A stretch of DNA of 64,000 bases. Source: Rhodopseudomonas julia (lineage in GTDB: Bacteria; Pseudomonadota; Alphaproteobacteria; Rhizobiales; Afifellaceae). Positions 37,560-46,113 of the stretch are shown here, piece by piece (the first letter of the stretch is position 1; each line of letters opens with the position of its first letter). The stretch lies in assembly GCF_030813515.1 (NCBI RefSeq), contig NZ_JAUSUK010000002.1:1240001-1304000 (forward strand), read 5' to 3'. The notes below the pieces were generated by a model. It had not been told where the DNA came from. It worked only from the letters and a program-made list of their open reading frames with translations, and did not search any database. The translations under genes were made by a program, and so were the position numbers.

Positions 37560-37609
37560 GGGCGTGTGCAAACGAGCCCTCTCCTCAATGCGTGCGCATC
37601 TGGCAGCCT

Positions 37610-37933
37610 TTATCGGCAGCCAAGCGCACGCTCGGCGCGAATGATCGCCTCGACGTTCCCTCGCTCGATCGCGCTCATTCTGACGCGGCTTTGATCTCGC
37701 TCCCAGCAGTCAGAATTGTCGAAGTTTACCTGCCCGCGCGCAGTGCGGAAGCAATACCCATTCTCGTCGAAAATCCTGTTGCGGATATACCAGAGATCAC
37801 TGCACCGCATCGAGCGTAAGGCGCCCTGCTCGAAACGATGCGTGTCGGTGCAACCAAGCCCATCGAAGCAATCGGCTCGCGCACCACCGCCGAGTGCGAT
37901 CAGAAACCCTATTGGCAACAGGAACTTCAACAT
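37610..37933 (-). CDS. Small exported YARHG-like domain protein
   Basis: A 107-residue predicted periplasmic protein. The signal peptide is LKFLLPIGFLIALGGGARA. The mature part, CSDLWYIRNRIFDENGYCF followed by RTARGQVNFDNSDCW, matches the pattern of YARHG-type domains, in which an LWYxRNxIF..GYCF block recurs. Six cysteines suggest disulfides in the periplasm. The family is thought to be extracytoplasmic and possibly envelope-associated, without known activity. It is divergent from the radical SAM gene across an AT-rich gap. Confidence 0.8.
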   Translation of the reverse strand: MLKFLLPIGFLIALGGGARADCFDGLGCTDTHRFEQGALRSMRCSDLWYIRNRIFDENGYCFRTARGQVNFDNSDCWERDQSRVRMSAIERGNVEAIIRAERALGCR

Positions 37934-37989
37934 AGACGCGAGCCTCCAACGCGGTTCGTCGAGCGGTCTGAAAAGGCAAATCCTCAGAC

Positions 37990-38147
37990 TGAAACCGCCC
38001 GCCTTTTTTTCTCAAGAACTATTCCGGACTATACAGTACTATAATTTTGAAAACATCTGCGTTTATTGATGCTCTTACTGTCTCTCCACGAGACCGGCAA
38101 ATGATATCATGCTATGTCTTGTGCGAATGTCGTAGAGGGAGGGGCTC
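37990..38147 (+). promoter_or_regulatory. AT-rich divergent promoter region before the radical SAM gene
   Basis: The 214-base gap between the YARHG-like gene and the radical SAM gene has a clear drop in GC near 38000-38090, with a TATAAT at 38040-38045 that could be a -10 element for the plus-strand gene. No good -35 stands 17 bases upstream, so the assignment is weak. GGGAGGGG lies just before the GTG at 38148. Confidence 0.3.
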
Positions 38148-39938
38148 GTGCGCACATTCCATATCGAGATCATCAAGCCGTCGCATTACGATAAGGATGG
38201 TTATGTCATCCAGTGGTGGAAGGCGTGGATTCCATCCAATTCACTCGCCTGCCTCAATGCCATTGCGCGTGCGAGCGCCGAGCAGCAAGTGCTCGGCTCG
38301 GATGTTGCAATTGAGGTGAATGCCTATGACGAGATGAATATCCGGGTGCCGGTGGAGGAAATCTCCGCGAAGATCGGGCAATCGGGGCATTCCGGTCTCG
38401 TCTGTCTCGTCGGCGTGCAGTCCAACCAGTTCCCGCGGGCAATGGCCCTCGCCAGGCGTTTTCGAGCTGCGGGCGTGCCGGTCGCCATCGGTGGCTTTCA
38501 TGTTTCCGGCTCTCTCGCGATGCTGAAGGAATTGTCGCCGGAACTTCAGGAGGCGCTCGATCTCGGCGTCATCCTGTTCGCCGGCGAGGCCGAAGAGCAT
38601 TTCGACAGCTTGCTCTGCGACGTCGATAACGGCGCAGCGCGGCTGATCTACAATTACATGGACGACCTTCCTAATCTGCAGGGCCAGACGACGCCCTATC
38701 TGCCGCAGCGGCTCGTCAAGCGCTATGACGGCGTCGTCTCTTCCTTCGATGCCGGGCGCGGCTGTCCGTTTCAGTGCTCGTTCTGCACGATCATCAACGT
38801 CCAGGGCCGCAAGAGCCGCTGGCGTGACGCCGACGATATCGAAGCGTTCGTGCGGAAGAACCGCGCGGACGGGATCAGGCGCTTCTTCGTCACTGATGAC
38901 AATTTTGCGCGCAACAAGAACTGGGAGGCGATTTTCGATCGCTTGATCGCGCTGCGCGCCGAGGGATGTGGCATAGACTTCCTCATTCAGGTCGACACCT
39001 TGGCGCACAAGATCCCGGGCTTCGTCGAAAAGGCGGCCCGGGCCGGCTGCAGGTTCGTCTTCGTCGGGCTGGAAAGCGTCAATGCCGAAAACCTTCTTCA
39101 GATGAAGAAGAACCAGAACCGGATCACCGAATACCGAAAAATGTTTCAGGCGTGGAAGTCGGCCGGCGTCATCACCTATGCCGGCTATATTATGGGGCTG
39201 CCGGGTGACACGCCCGAGACACTGAAGCGCGATATCGAAATCGTACAGCGCGAGCTGCCGGTCGACGTTCTCGAATTCACCATGCTGACACCGCTGCCAG
39301 GCTCGGAAGATCACAAGAACGGCGTCGAGGCCGGCACCTGGATGGATCCTGACCTCAACAAATACGATCTGGAATCGGTGACTATCGGGCATCCCAGGAT
39401 GAGCGCCGATGAGTGGCAGCGGGCCTATCGCGACATTTGGGACTGGTACTACACAGACGAGCATGTCGAGCGGATCATGCGCCGCAACGTCGCCTACGGC
39501 ATCAAGCCGGTGAAGATCTGGCACTCCGTTCTGCAGGTTTATGGGGCGCCGAAGTTCGAAGGCGTCCATCCGCAGCAATGCGGCTATTTACGCCGCAAGG
39601 ACCGTCTTGAAAGGCGCCCCGACATGCCACGGCCGGCAGCGGCTGTCTTCTATCCTCTCTATCTTGCCGAAAGCGCCGCAAAATATCTGCGCTTCGGCGC
39701 CTATGCCTGGAAGATCCACCGGATGCGCAAACGCATTGCACGTGACCCTGAGGCGAAATCCTACAGCGATCTTGCGATCACGCCGGTCATCGACGCGGAA
39801 ACGGAGACGCTGGAGATGTTCGCGCTCAATGATCAGGCGCGGGCCGCAGTGGAAAAGGCGCGACGGCAGGCGCAGGAACGACGCCAGAGAGACATTCTGG
39901 CATCGAACGAGGCAGACCCGCTGGCGAACACAGGTTGA
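38148..39938 (+). CDS. B12-binding domain radical SAM protein, unknown substrate
   Basis: A class B (cobalamin-dependent) radical SAM protein of 596 residues. Residues about 60-165 look like the B12-binding Rossmann domain, with LVGVQSNQFPRAMAL and VAIGGFHVSG; the DxHxxG motif is not seen, as in BchE-type proteins. The radical SAM Cx3Cx2C motif is RGCPFQCSFC near residue 208, then ADGIRRFFVTDDNFARNK and FVFVGLESVN. A C-terminal extension of about 170 residues is unassigned. Such proteins methylate or rearrange unreactive carbons. No partner gene is adjacent: recJ is convergent. GTG start with a strong GGGAGGGG site. Confidence 0.88.
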   Translation: MRTFHIEIIKPSHYDKDGYVIQWWKAWIPSNSLACLNAIARASAEQQVLGSDVAIEVNAYDEMNIRVPVEEISAKIGQSGHSGLVCLVGVQSNQFPRAMALARRFRAAGVPVAIGGFHVSGSLAMLKELSPELQEALDLGVILFAGEAEEHFDSLLCDVDNGAARLIYNYMDDLPNLQGQTTPYLPQRLVKRYDGVVSSFDAGRGCPFQCSFCTIINVQGRKSRWRDADDIEAFVRKNRADGIRRFFVTDDNFARNKNWEAIFDRLIALRAEGCGIDFLIQVDTLAHKIPGFVEKAARAGCRFVFVGLESVNAENLLQMKKNQNRITEYRKMFQAWKSAGVITYAGYIMGLPGDTPETLKRDIEIVQRELPVDVLEFTMLTPLPGSEDHKNGVEAGTWMDPDLNKYDLESVTIGHPRMSADEWQRAYRDIWDWYYTDEHVERIMRRNVAYGIKPVKIWHSVLQVYGAPKFEGVHPQQCGYLRRKDRLERRPDMPRPAAAVFYPLYLAESAAKYLRFGAYAWKIHRMRKRIARDPEAKSYSDLAITPVIDAETETLEMFALNDQARAAVEKARRQAQERRQRDILASNEADPLANTG

Positions 39939-39954
39939 TCTCGCGCGTTGGCTT

Positions 39955-41772
39955 TTAGGCCGGGGCTGCGTCGAGAAGCTTCATTTCCACCTTCTCTTGT
40001 CCGCCCCAGCGGTTGAGCGAGAGCGTGCCCGCAATGTGCATCGCCTCCCCTCTTGCCGACAGAAGGGCAAGGCCGAGCGGTGTTTCGGCTTCGCGAAACG
40101 CCATCACCTTGATCTTTCCTCCGCCGCCGGAGCGAAGCTCGAGACGGATATGCCCGTTGCCGACGGTGTCGACATAGGCGATGCGATGGGCGGGCAATAC
40201 GAAGACCGGCGACGGGTGCCCGGCACCATAGGGGCCGCATTTTTCAATCTCGGCAAAGAACTCCTGGCTCGCCCCATCGGCGGTGACGAGGCCGTCGATC
40301 TCCAAGCAATCGTCGATGAGGGCTGTTTCGACAGATCTTTCCAACTCTGCAGTCAAAAAGCTCTGTAGCGCGTCAAGCTTTTCCCTGAGAACGGTCACAC
40401 CCGCCGCCATTTTGTGACCACCGCCTTTTTCCAGAAGCCCCGCACCAAGCGCGGCACGAACAGCGGCTCCGAGATCGACGCCCGCGATCGAACGGGCTGA
40501 CCCAGTGCCTTTCCCGCTCGGACCGTCGAAGGTGATGGCGAGGGCTGGGCGTTGGAAACGCTCTTTGAGACGCGAGGCGACCAGACCGACGACGCCCGGA
40601 TGCCAGGTCTCACCGACCACGACGAGAATGGACGGTGTTTCTCCCGTCCGAGCGATGGCCGCGTCCGCTTGCGCGCAGGCGTCAGCGACGGCGTCAGCCT
40701 CGATCGCCTGGCGTTCCGAATTCAGGCGTTCGAGCGTGGCGGCAAGGCTTTCGGCTTCGGCGGCGTCCCGCGTCGTCAGGAGCCGCGCGCCAAGACCGGC
40801 TTCACCGATGCGTCCGCCGGCATTGATGCGCGGTCCGAGGAGAAAGCCGCAATGGCTGGTTTCGACGGGTCCTTTGAGGCGCGCTGCTGCGGCCAGCGCC
40901 TGCAGTCCCGGACGTCCCCCGTGGCGTAACGCGACGAGACCCTTGGTCACGAAGGCCCGGTTGAGACCCGTCAGCGGAACGACGTCACAGATCGTGCCGA
41001 GGGCGACGAGATCGAGGCCAGAAAGGAGATCCGGCAGAGCGCCATTGTAGCGACGGCGGCGCAATTCCCGCAGGAGGGCGACGGAGGTCATGAAGACGAG
41101 ACCGACGGCTGCGAGATGTCCGAGGCCCGACAGACAATCCTGCCGGTTGGGATTGACGAGAGCGACGGCTTTCGGTCGATCGAGCCCCATCTGATGATGG
41201 TCGATAACAACGACATCGACGCTGCGCGCATGTGCGCGCTCCAGAGCTTCAAAGCTCGTCGCGCCACAATCGACCGTGACGATCAGCTCTGCACCGGCAT
41301 CGATAAGACGGTCGATCGCCTCCGGGTTCGGCCCATAGCCTTCGATCAGCCGGTCGGGAATGTAGATCTCGGGCGTGAGCCCCAGCCCGCAGAGCGTGTC
41401 TGAAAGAAGGGCTGCCGAGGTGGCGCCATCCACGTCGTAATCGCCGAAGATTGCCACTTTCTCGCGACGCTCGACGGCATCCGCGAGACGCTTTGCGGCC
41501 AGATCCATATCCATGAGACAGGAGGGGTCCGGCATGTCTGTCTTCAGCGACGGACTCAGAAACGCTTTCGCCCCGTCGTCTGAGATGCCGCGCCCGGCAA
41601 GGACGCGACAGATGCTCTCGGACAAGCCGGTGCGTTGCGCGAGAGCCGTCGCCGCCGCCTCACCACGCGCATCCAAGCGCATGCGCCAGGCCCGCCCCTT
41701 CAGGGACGCTTCGACGCCGAGACAGACCCCCGGCGCTTCAAGGTTACGAGATGATTCGGGTCGACCCCACAT
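39955..41772 (-). CDS. recJ: Single-stranded-DNA-specific exonuclease RecJ
   Basis: RecJ is a 5'-to-3' single-strand exonuclease in recombination and mismatch repair. DHH-domain motifs are KVAIFGDYDVDGATSAALL, LIVTVDCGATSFEALERA and VVVIDHHQMG; the DHHA1 domain carries GGHKMAAGVTV; a C-terminal OB-fold segment follows (HIAGTLSLNRWGGQEKVEM). The ATG at 41772 is chosen because the family N-terminus (LGVEASLKGRAWR) needs the residues it encodes; the frame opens with GTG at 41811. Neither has a good ribosome site. Last gene of the aminotransferase-hom-glpX-recJ run. Confidence 0.95.
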   Translation of the reverse strand: MWGRPESSRNLEAPGVCLGVEASLKGRAWRMRLDARGEAAATALAQRTGLSESICRVLAGRGISDDGAKAFLSPSLKTDMPDPSCLMDMDLAAKRLADAVERREKVAIFGDYDVDGATSAALLSDTLCGLGLTPEIYIPDRLIEGYGPNPEAIDRLIDAGAELIVTVDCGATSFEALERAHARSVDVVVIDHHQMGLDRPKAVALVNPNRQDCLSGLGHLAAVGLVFMTSVALLRELRRRRYNGALPDLLSGLDLVALGTICDVVPLTGLNRAFVTKGLVALRHGGRPGLQALAAAARLKGPVETSHCGFLLGPRINAGGRIGEAGLGARLLTTRDAAEAESLAATLERLNSERQAIEADAVADACAQADAAIARTGETPSILVVVGETWHPGVVGLVASRLKERFQRPALAITFDGPSGKGTGSARSIAGVDLGAAVRAALGAGLLEKGGGHKMAAGVTVLREKLDALQSFLTAELERSVETALIDDCLEIDGLVTADGASQEFFAEIEKCGPYGAGHPSPVFVLPAHRIAYVDTVGNGHIRLELRSGGGGKIKVMAFREAETPLGLALLSARGEAMHIAGTLSLNRWGGQEKVEMKLLDAAPA

Positions 41773-41898
41773 CTGGGCATTATGCGGCAGCAACCGGCCC
41801 CCTACTACCACCGCGCCACGAGGTAGCGACGACGGTCCCCGCCTTTTCTACGGCGACGCAGTGGTCCAGGATCGAAGGTTTCGCGCAAATGCCGTGGA

Positions 41899-42888
41899 TC
41901 AGTCGATGAACTCGAACTTATCTTCCACAATGTGCTTGGCGCGCACCCATCGCTGCGTGCCCGTATGCGAGCGGGTGACGATGGTGTGGGTCATGGCAAC
42001 ACCGCGGCGGAAGCTTACGCCCTGCAGGAGATTGCCATCCGTCACGCCGGTGGCTGCAAACAGAACGTCGCCTGACGCCATATCTAGCTTTGAGTAGATC
42101 CTGCGCGGCTCGCTGATCCCCATGCGTTCGGCTCGTGCGCGCTTCTCGTCCGTATCGAGGGTGAGACGGCCCCAAATCTGTCCGCCCATGCAGCGCAAAG
42201 CGGCTGCGGCCAGAACACCTTCAGGCGCACCGCCTGAGCCGATGTAAAAATCGATCCCGGTCGTCTCCGGATCTGTTGTGTGAATGATGCCCGCCACATC
42301 GCCGTCACCGATCAGGCGGATGGCCACACCCGTATCACGCACCGCCTCGATCAGTTTCTGATGACGCGGCCGGTCGAGAATGCATGCCGTAAGCTCATGC
42401 GGACGGACGTCCTTTTCCTTGGCGATGCGGCGCACGATCTCCGCGGGCGGCATATCGAGCTCAATGAAATCTTCCGGAAAGCCCGGGCCGATGGCGAGCT
42501 TGTCCATGTAGACGTCAGGCGCGTTCAGCAGGCCATTGCGATGCGTGATCGCAATGACGGCGAGAGAGTTGGGAAGATTCTTCGCGCAGATCGTCGTGCC
42601 TTCGAGAGGATCGAGAGCGATGTCCACTTCGGGGCCGTCTCCGTTACCGACCTCTTCACCGATGAAAAGCATCGGCGCCTCGTCGCGTTCGCCCTCTCCG
42701 ATGACGACACGGCCGCGAATAGACAGGCGGTTCAGTTCGTTGCGCATCGCGTCGACAGCAGCCTGATCGGCCGCCTTTTCATCGCCGCGACCACGCATCA
42801 TGGCGGCCGCAACGGCTGCGCGCTCGGTCACGCGCACCAGCTCCAGCGTCAGAACTCGGTCCATCGCGGATAAATCGATATCGGCCAT
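41899..42888 (-). CDS. glpX: Fructose-1,6-bisphosphatase class II
   Basis: Hydrolyses fructose 1,6-bisphosphate (and often sedoheptulose 1,7-bisphosphate) in gluconeogenesis or the Calvin cycle. Conserved blocks: RGDEKAADQAAVDAMR, GEGERDEAPMLFIGEEVG, DPLEGTTICA (metal and phosphate site), and GSGGAPEGVLAAAAL. At 329 residues it has family length. GGGAGGG lies 5 bases before the ATG. It follows hom by 26 bases in the same direction, a conserved neighbourhood in Hyphomicrobiales. Confidence 0.97.
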   Translation of the reverse strand: MADIDLSAMDRVLTLELVRVTERAAVAAAMMRGRGDEKAADQAAVDAMRNELNRLSIRGRVVIGEGERDEAPMLFIGEEVGNGDGPEVDIALDPLEGTTICAKNLPNSLAVIAITHRNGLLNAPDVYMDKLAIGPGFPEDFIELDMPPAEIVRRIAKEKDVRPHELTACILDRPRHQKLIEAVRDTGVAIRLIGDGDVAGIIHTTDPETTGIDFYIGSGGAPEGVLAAAALRCMGGQIWGRLTLDTDEKRARAERMGISEPRRIYSKLDMASGDVLFAATGVTDGNLLQGVSFRRGVAMTHTIVTRSHTGTQRWVRAKHIVEDKFEFID

Positions 42889-42914
42889 TTAGCCCTCCCT
42901 CAAAATGTTGGCGC

Positions 42915-44231
42915 TTAAAGCGCCTCAATCCGGATCATTTGGGGCCGGCCGACGATGTCACCCTCCCCCTCGATACGGCCCAATGCGTCACGCACGGCCT
43001 GCTCGGTCGTATCGTGGGTGATGATGGTCACAGAACGCAGATCGTCGGGGTTGCCGCGTGGCGCAGCGCCCGCAGGCCGATTTCTCTGCACGATTGAATC
43101 GAGCGAGATGCCGCCGTCTGCCATAGCGCGCGCGATCGCGGCGAAGGCGCCGACGCGGTCAGGCACCGACAAGCGCAGATAATAGCCGCCGGCATGGGCC
43201 CGCATCTGGGCCCGCTGATAAGGTTTGAGGCTCGCGACCGGCCGCCCGAAAGGCGGCGCGCGGAAGCCGCGAGCGCAATCGACGATATCGCCGACGACGG
43301 CAGACGCTGTTGCGTCACCACCAGCTCCCGGGCCTGACAGGACGACCTGTCCGATGAAGTCGCCTTCGACGGCGACCGCATTGGTGACGTCGGAGATCCG
43401 CGCGAGCTGCGAGTTTTTCGGCAGCATTGTCGGATGCACGCGCTGCTCGATGCCGCTATCCGTTTCCTGGGCGACGGCGAGAAGCTTGATGCGGTAGCCG
43501 AGCTCTTCAGCGGCTGCGATATCCTCGGCCGTGATCGAGGCGATGCCTTCCACGAAGATCGCGTCTTTGTTGAGCTCCACTCCGAACGCCAGAGAGGTGA
43601 GAATGGCAAGCTTATGCGCCGCGTCCAGACCGTCGATATCGAAGCTCGGGTCGACCTCCGCATAGCCGAGCTCCTGCGCATCGGCGAGACATTGCTCGAA
43701 GCTCAGCCCTTCGGCTTCCATGCGCGTCAGGATGTAGTTGCAGGTGCCGTTCAAGATACCGAAAAGGCGCGTGATGCGATTGCCGGCGAGCGCTTCTCGC
43801 AGCGCCTTGACGATCGGGATGCCCCCGCCGACGGCCGCCTCAAAGGCGAGTACGCCGCCGCCAGTCTCGGCAGCGGCAGCGAGTTCCAGCCCGTGCTTTG
43901 CCAGAAGCGCCTTGTTTGCGGTCACCACCGACTTGCCGGCATCGAGAGCGGCGCGCGTCGCCTCACGGCAGACGCCGTTTTCGCCTCCGATCAACTCGAT
44001 GAAGCAATCGATGTCCGGTGATGACGCCAGCGCGACGGGATCGCTGTGCCAGCTGAGCCCGTCGAGCGAGATGCCTCGGTCCTTGTTCGGGTTGCGCGCG
44101 GAGACGGCGACGAGCCGCAACGGTCGTCCGGCACGGTCCGTCAGCGCCTCTTCATGATCTCGAAGAAGCCGTATGACGGATGTGCCGACCGTGCCCAACC
44201 CGGCCAGTCCGAGCCTGAGCGGCTGATCCAT
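42915..44231 (-). CDS. hom: Homoserine dehydrogenase
   Basis: Reduces aspartate semialdehyde to homoserine with NAD(P)H, a branch point to threonine and methionine. The 438 residues hold a nucleotide-binding domain (LGLAGLGTVGTSVIRLL), the catalytic domain with ELIGGENGVCREATRAAL, VVTANKALLA and the lysine-bearing SFDIDGLDAAHKLAILTSL, and a C-terminal ACT regulatory domain (about 350-430; YYLRLSVPDRVGAFAAIARAM), usual for threonine feedback. It starts 30 bases after the aminotransferase stop. Confidence 0.97.
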   Translation of the reverse strand: MDQPLRLGLAGLGTVGTSVIRLLRDHEEALTDRAGRPLRLVAVSARNPNKDRGISLDGLSWHSDPVALASSPDIDCFIELIGGENGVCREATRAALDAGKSVVTANKALLAKHGLELAAAAETGGGVLAFEAAVGGGIPIVKALREALAGNRITRLFGILNGTCNYILTRMEAEGLSFEQCLADAQELGYAEVDPSFDIDGLDAAHKLAILTSLAFGVELNKDAIFVEGIASITAEDIAAAEELGYRIKLLAVAQETDSGIEQRVHPTMLPKNSQLARISDVTNAVAVEGDFIGQVVLSGPGAGGDATASAVVGDIVDCARGFRAPPFGRPVASLKPYQRAQMRAHAGGYYLRLSVPDRVGAFAAIARAMADGGISLDSIVQRNRPAGAAPRGNPDDLRSVTIITHDTTEQAVRDALGRIEGEGDIVGRPQMIRIEAL

Positions 44232-44261
44232 GGATGCCTTCCCGGAGAGAATTGGTAATTG

Positions 44262-45479
44262 TCAGGCCTTCGCCTTGAGCGGGACGACGTTGTGCAACGT
44301 TTCATCGGCCGTGGCAAGAAAACGCCGAAGGTTTCGCGCCGCCTGACGGATGCGTTGTTCGTTTTCCACGAGTGCGATCCGGACGTGGCCGTCGCCATGT
44401 TCGCCGAACCCGATGCCCGGAGCGACAGCAATATCTGCCTTCTCAATCAAGAGCTTAGAGAATTCGAGTGAACTCACGCCCTGAAAGCGCTCCGGCAAGG
44501 GCGCCCATACGAACATCGATGCCGCAGGCGCCGGAATGTCCCACCCTGCACGCGAGAACGACTCCACGAGGCAATCGCGCCGGCTCTTGTAGATCTCTCG
44601 CGCTTCATCGGCCGGGCTGTCGTCCTCATTGAGCGCTGCTGCCGCAGCCACCTGAATGGGCGTGAACGCACCGTAGTCGAGATAGGACTTCACCCGCGCA
44701 AGCGCTGCAATCAGCCGCTCGTTGCCGACGGCAAAGCCCATTCGCCAGCCGGGCATCGAGAAAGTTTTGGACAGCGACGTGAATTCAACGGTCACATCCA
44801 TCGCCCCCGGCACCTGCAGAACCGACGGCGGCGGATTGTCGTCGAAATAAATCTCCGCATAGGCAAGGTCGGAGAGAACGAAGATGTCGTTGCGGCGAGC
44901 GAAGGCGACGACGTCGCGGTAGAATTCGAGATCCGCGACATGCGCCGTCGGATTGGACGGATAGCAAAGAATGACGGCGATCGGCTTCGGGATGGAATGG
45001 TGCACGGCCCGTTCCAGCGCGTGAAAGAACTCCGGGCCCGGTTCGGCCGGCACGTGACGGATCGCTCCGCCCGCCATCAGGAAGCCGAAGGCGTGAATCG
45101 GATAGCTCGGATTGGGAACGAGAACGACATCGCCCGGCGCGGTAATGGCCTGAGCCATATTGGCGAAGCCTTCCTTGGAGCCAAGAGTCGCCACGACGTG
45201 GCGTTCCGGATCGAGCTTCACACCGAAGCGGCGTTCGTAATAGGCCGCTTGTGCACGTCGAAGTCCCGGAATGCCTTTGGAGGCCGAATAGCGATTGGTG
45301 CGCGGCTTCTGGACGGTCTCAATCAGCTTGTCGATGATGAAGGCCGGCGTCGGAAGGTCCGGATTGCCCATACCAAGATCGATGATGTCGGCGCCGCCGG
45401 CTCGAGCGGCGGCCTTGAGCCTGTTGACCTGCTCGAAAACATAGGGTGGCAACCGCTTGATCTTGTGAAATTCGTCCAT
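44262..45479 (-). CDS. PLP aminotransferase class I/II (alanine / LL-DAP aminotransferase-like)
   Basis: A fold-type I aminotransferase of 405 residues. The Schiff-base lysine is Lys238 in EFTSLSKTFSMPGWRMGF; IDLGMGNPDLPTP is the N-terminal substrate loop, and VILCYPSNPTAH the conserved PLP-contact asparagine. It resembles AlaC-type glutamate-pyruvate aminotransferases and proteins labelled LL-diaminopimelate aminotransferase. Position ahead of hom hints at a role in amino-acid synthesis, but the substrate cannot be fixed. Confidence 0.92.
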   Translation of the reverse strand: MDEFHKIKRLPPYVFEQVNRLKAAARAGGADIIDLGMGNPDLPTPAFIIDKLIETVQKPRTNRYSASKGIPGLRRAQAAYYERRFGVKLDPERHVVATLGSKEGFANMAQAITAPGDVVLVPNPSYPIHAFGFLMAGGAIRHVPAEPGPEFFHALERAVHHSIPKPIAVILCYPSNPTAHVADLEFYRDVVAFARRNDIFVLSDLAYAEIYFDDNPPPSVLQVPGAMDVTVEFTSLSKTFSMPGWRMGFAVGNERLIAALARVKSYLDYGAFTPIQVAAAAALNEDDSPADEAREIYKSRRDCLVESFSRAGWDIPAPAASMFVWAPLPERFQGVSSLEFSKLLIEKADIAVAPGIGFGEHGDGHVRIALVENEQRIRQAARNLRRFLATADETLHNVVPLKAKA

Positions 45480-45540
45480 TGTCCTTCATCCATTTGCAAT
45501 CGAAGACTGGGTTCGCCGTTCCAGCTTCGCTGCCGTCACG

Positions 45541-46017
45541 TTATTGCATGTTTGCAGAGTTTTCGCGAATTTTCTCAGCCGTCTCTTTTTGATTTTGCTG
45601 AACAAGGCGCCGCAATTCCGCTTCGCGGGCAGTGAGTTCTTGCTGCTTGCGGCCATTGGCGCCACGACGCGCGGCAGCAATCTGTTCAAGCTCCGCCTTC
45701 AGCGCGGCGACGTTGCGGGTCGGTCTGACGAGCATCCTCGGCGGCACGGCCGTGTCGAACACACCCGGGAACTCCCGAGGGTTCGCATCTTCGGCGGCAG
45801 CGCGCGCACGGATATCTGCGACGGTGTGATCGAATGCCGCCGCCTTTTGAGGATCGCTCGGCCTTTTCGGCGGCGTGCTGCTCTCTTTGAGTCCCGTGAG
45901 CGCAGGGCTCTCGCAGGCAGTGAGCGCGAAGAGTGCGACGGCAGCAACGCCCAGCCCTCTCCATCCGCCGATCGGACGCAGGCGACTATGACGACAGTTT
46001 TGAGCTAGGAAACGCAA
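45541..46017 (-). CDS. Predicted lipoprotein with C-terminal coiled coil, unknown function
   Basis: A 158-residue protein with signal peptide ending in the lipobox ALTAC, so it should be lipid-anchored. The mature protein is polar; the last about 60 residues (ALKAELEQIAAARRGANGRK and on) have charged heptad-like repeats predicting a coiled coil. I do not recognise a family. The ATG lies 96 bases from divergent phaC. It is 61 bases upstream of the aminotransferase gene and may be co-transcribed with it. Confidence 0.78.
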   Translation of the reverse strand: MRFLAQNCRHSRLRPIGGWRGLGVAAVALFALTACESPALTGLKESSTPPKRPSDPQKAAAFDHTVADIRARAAAEDANPREFPGVFDTAVPPRMLVRPTRNVAALKAELEQIAAARRGANGRKQQELTAREAELRRLVQQNQKETAEKIRENSANMQ

Positions 46018-46113
46018 TTGACGCTCTCGGCCTTGCTGAGTTCGAAGGAGGCGGCTGCTGTGCTATATCGCATAAGGCGCTCGGATCACCCCTAATAAGG
46101 TAATTGTGTCAGG

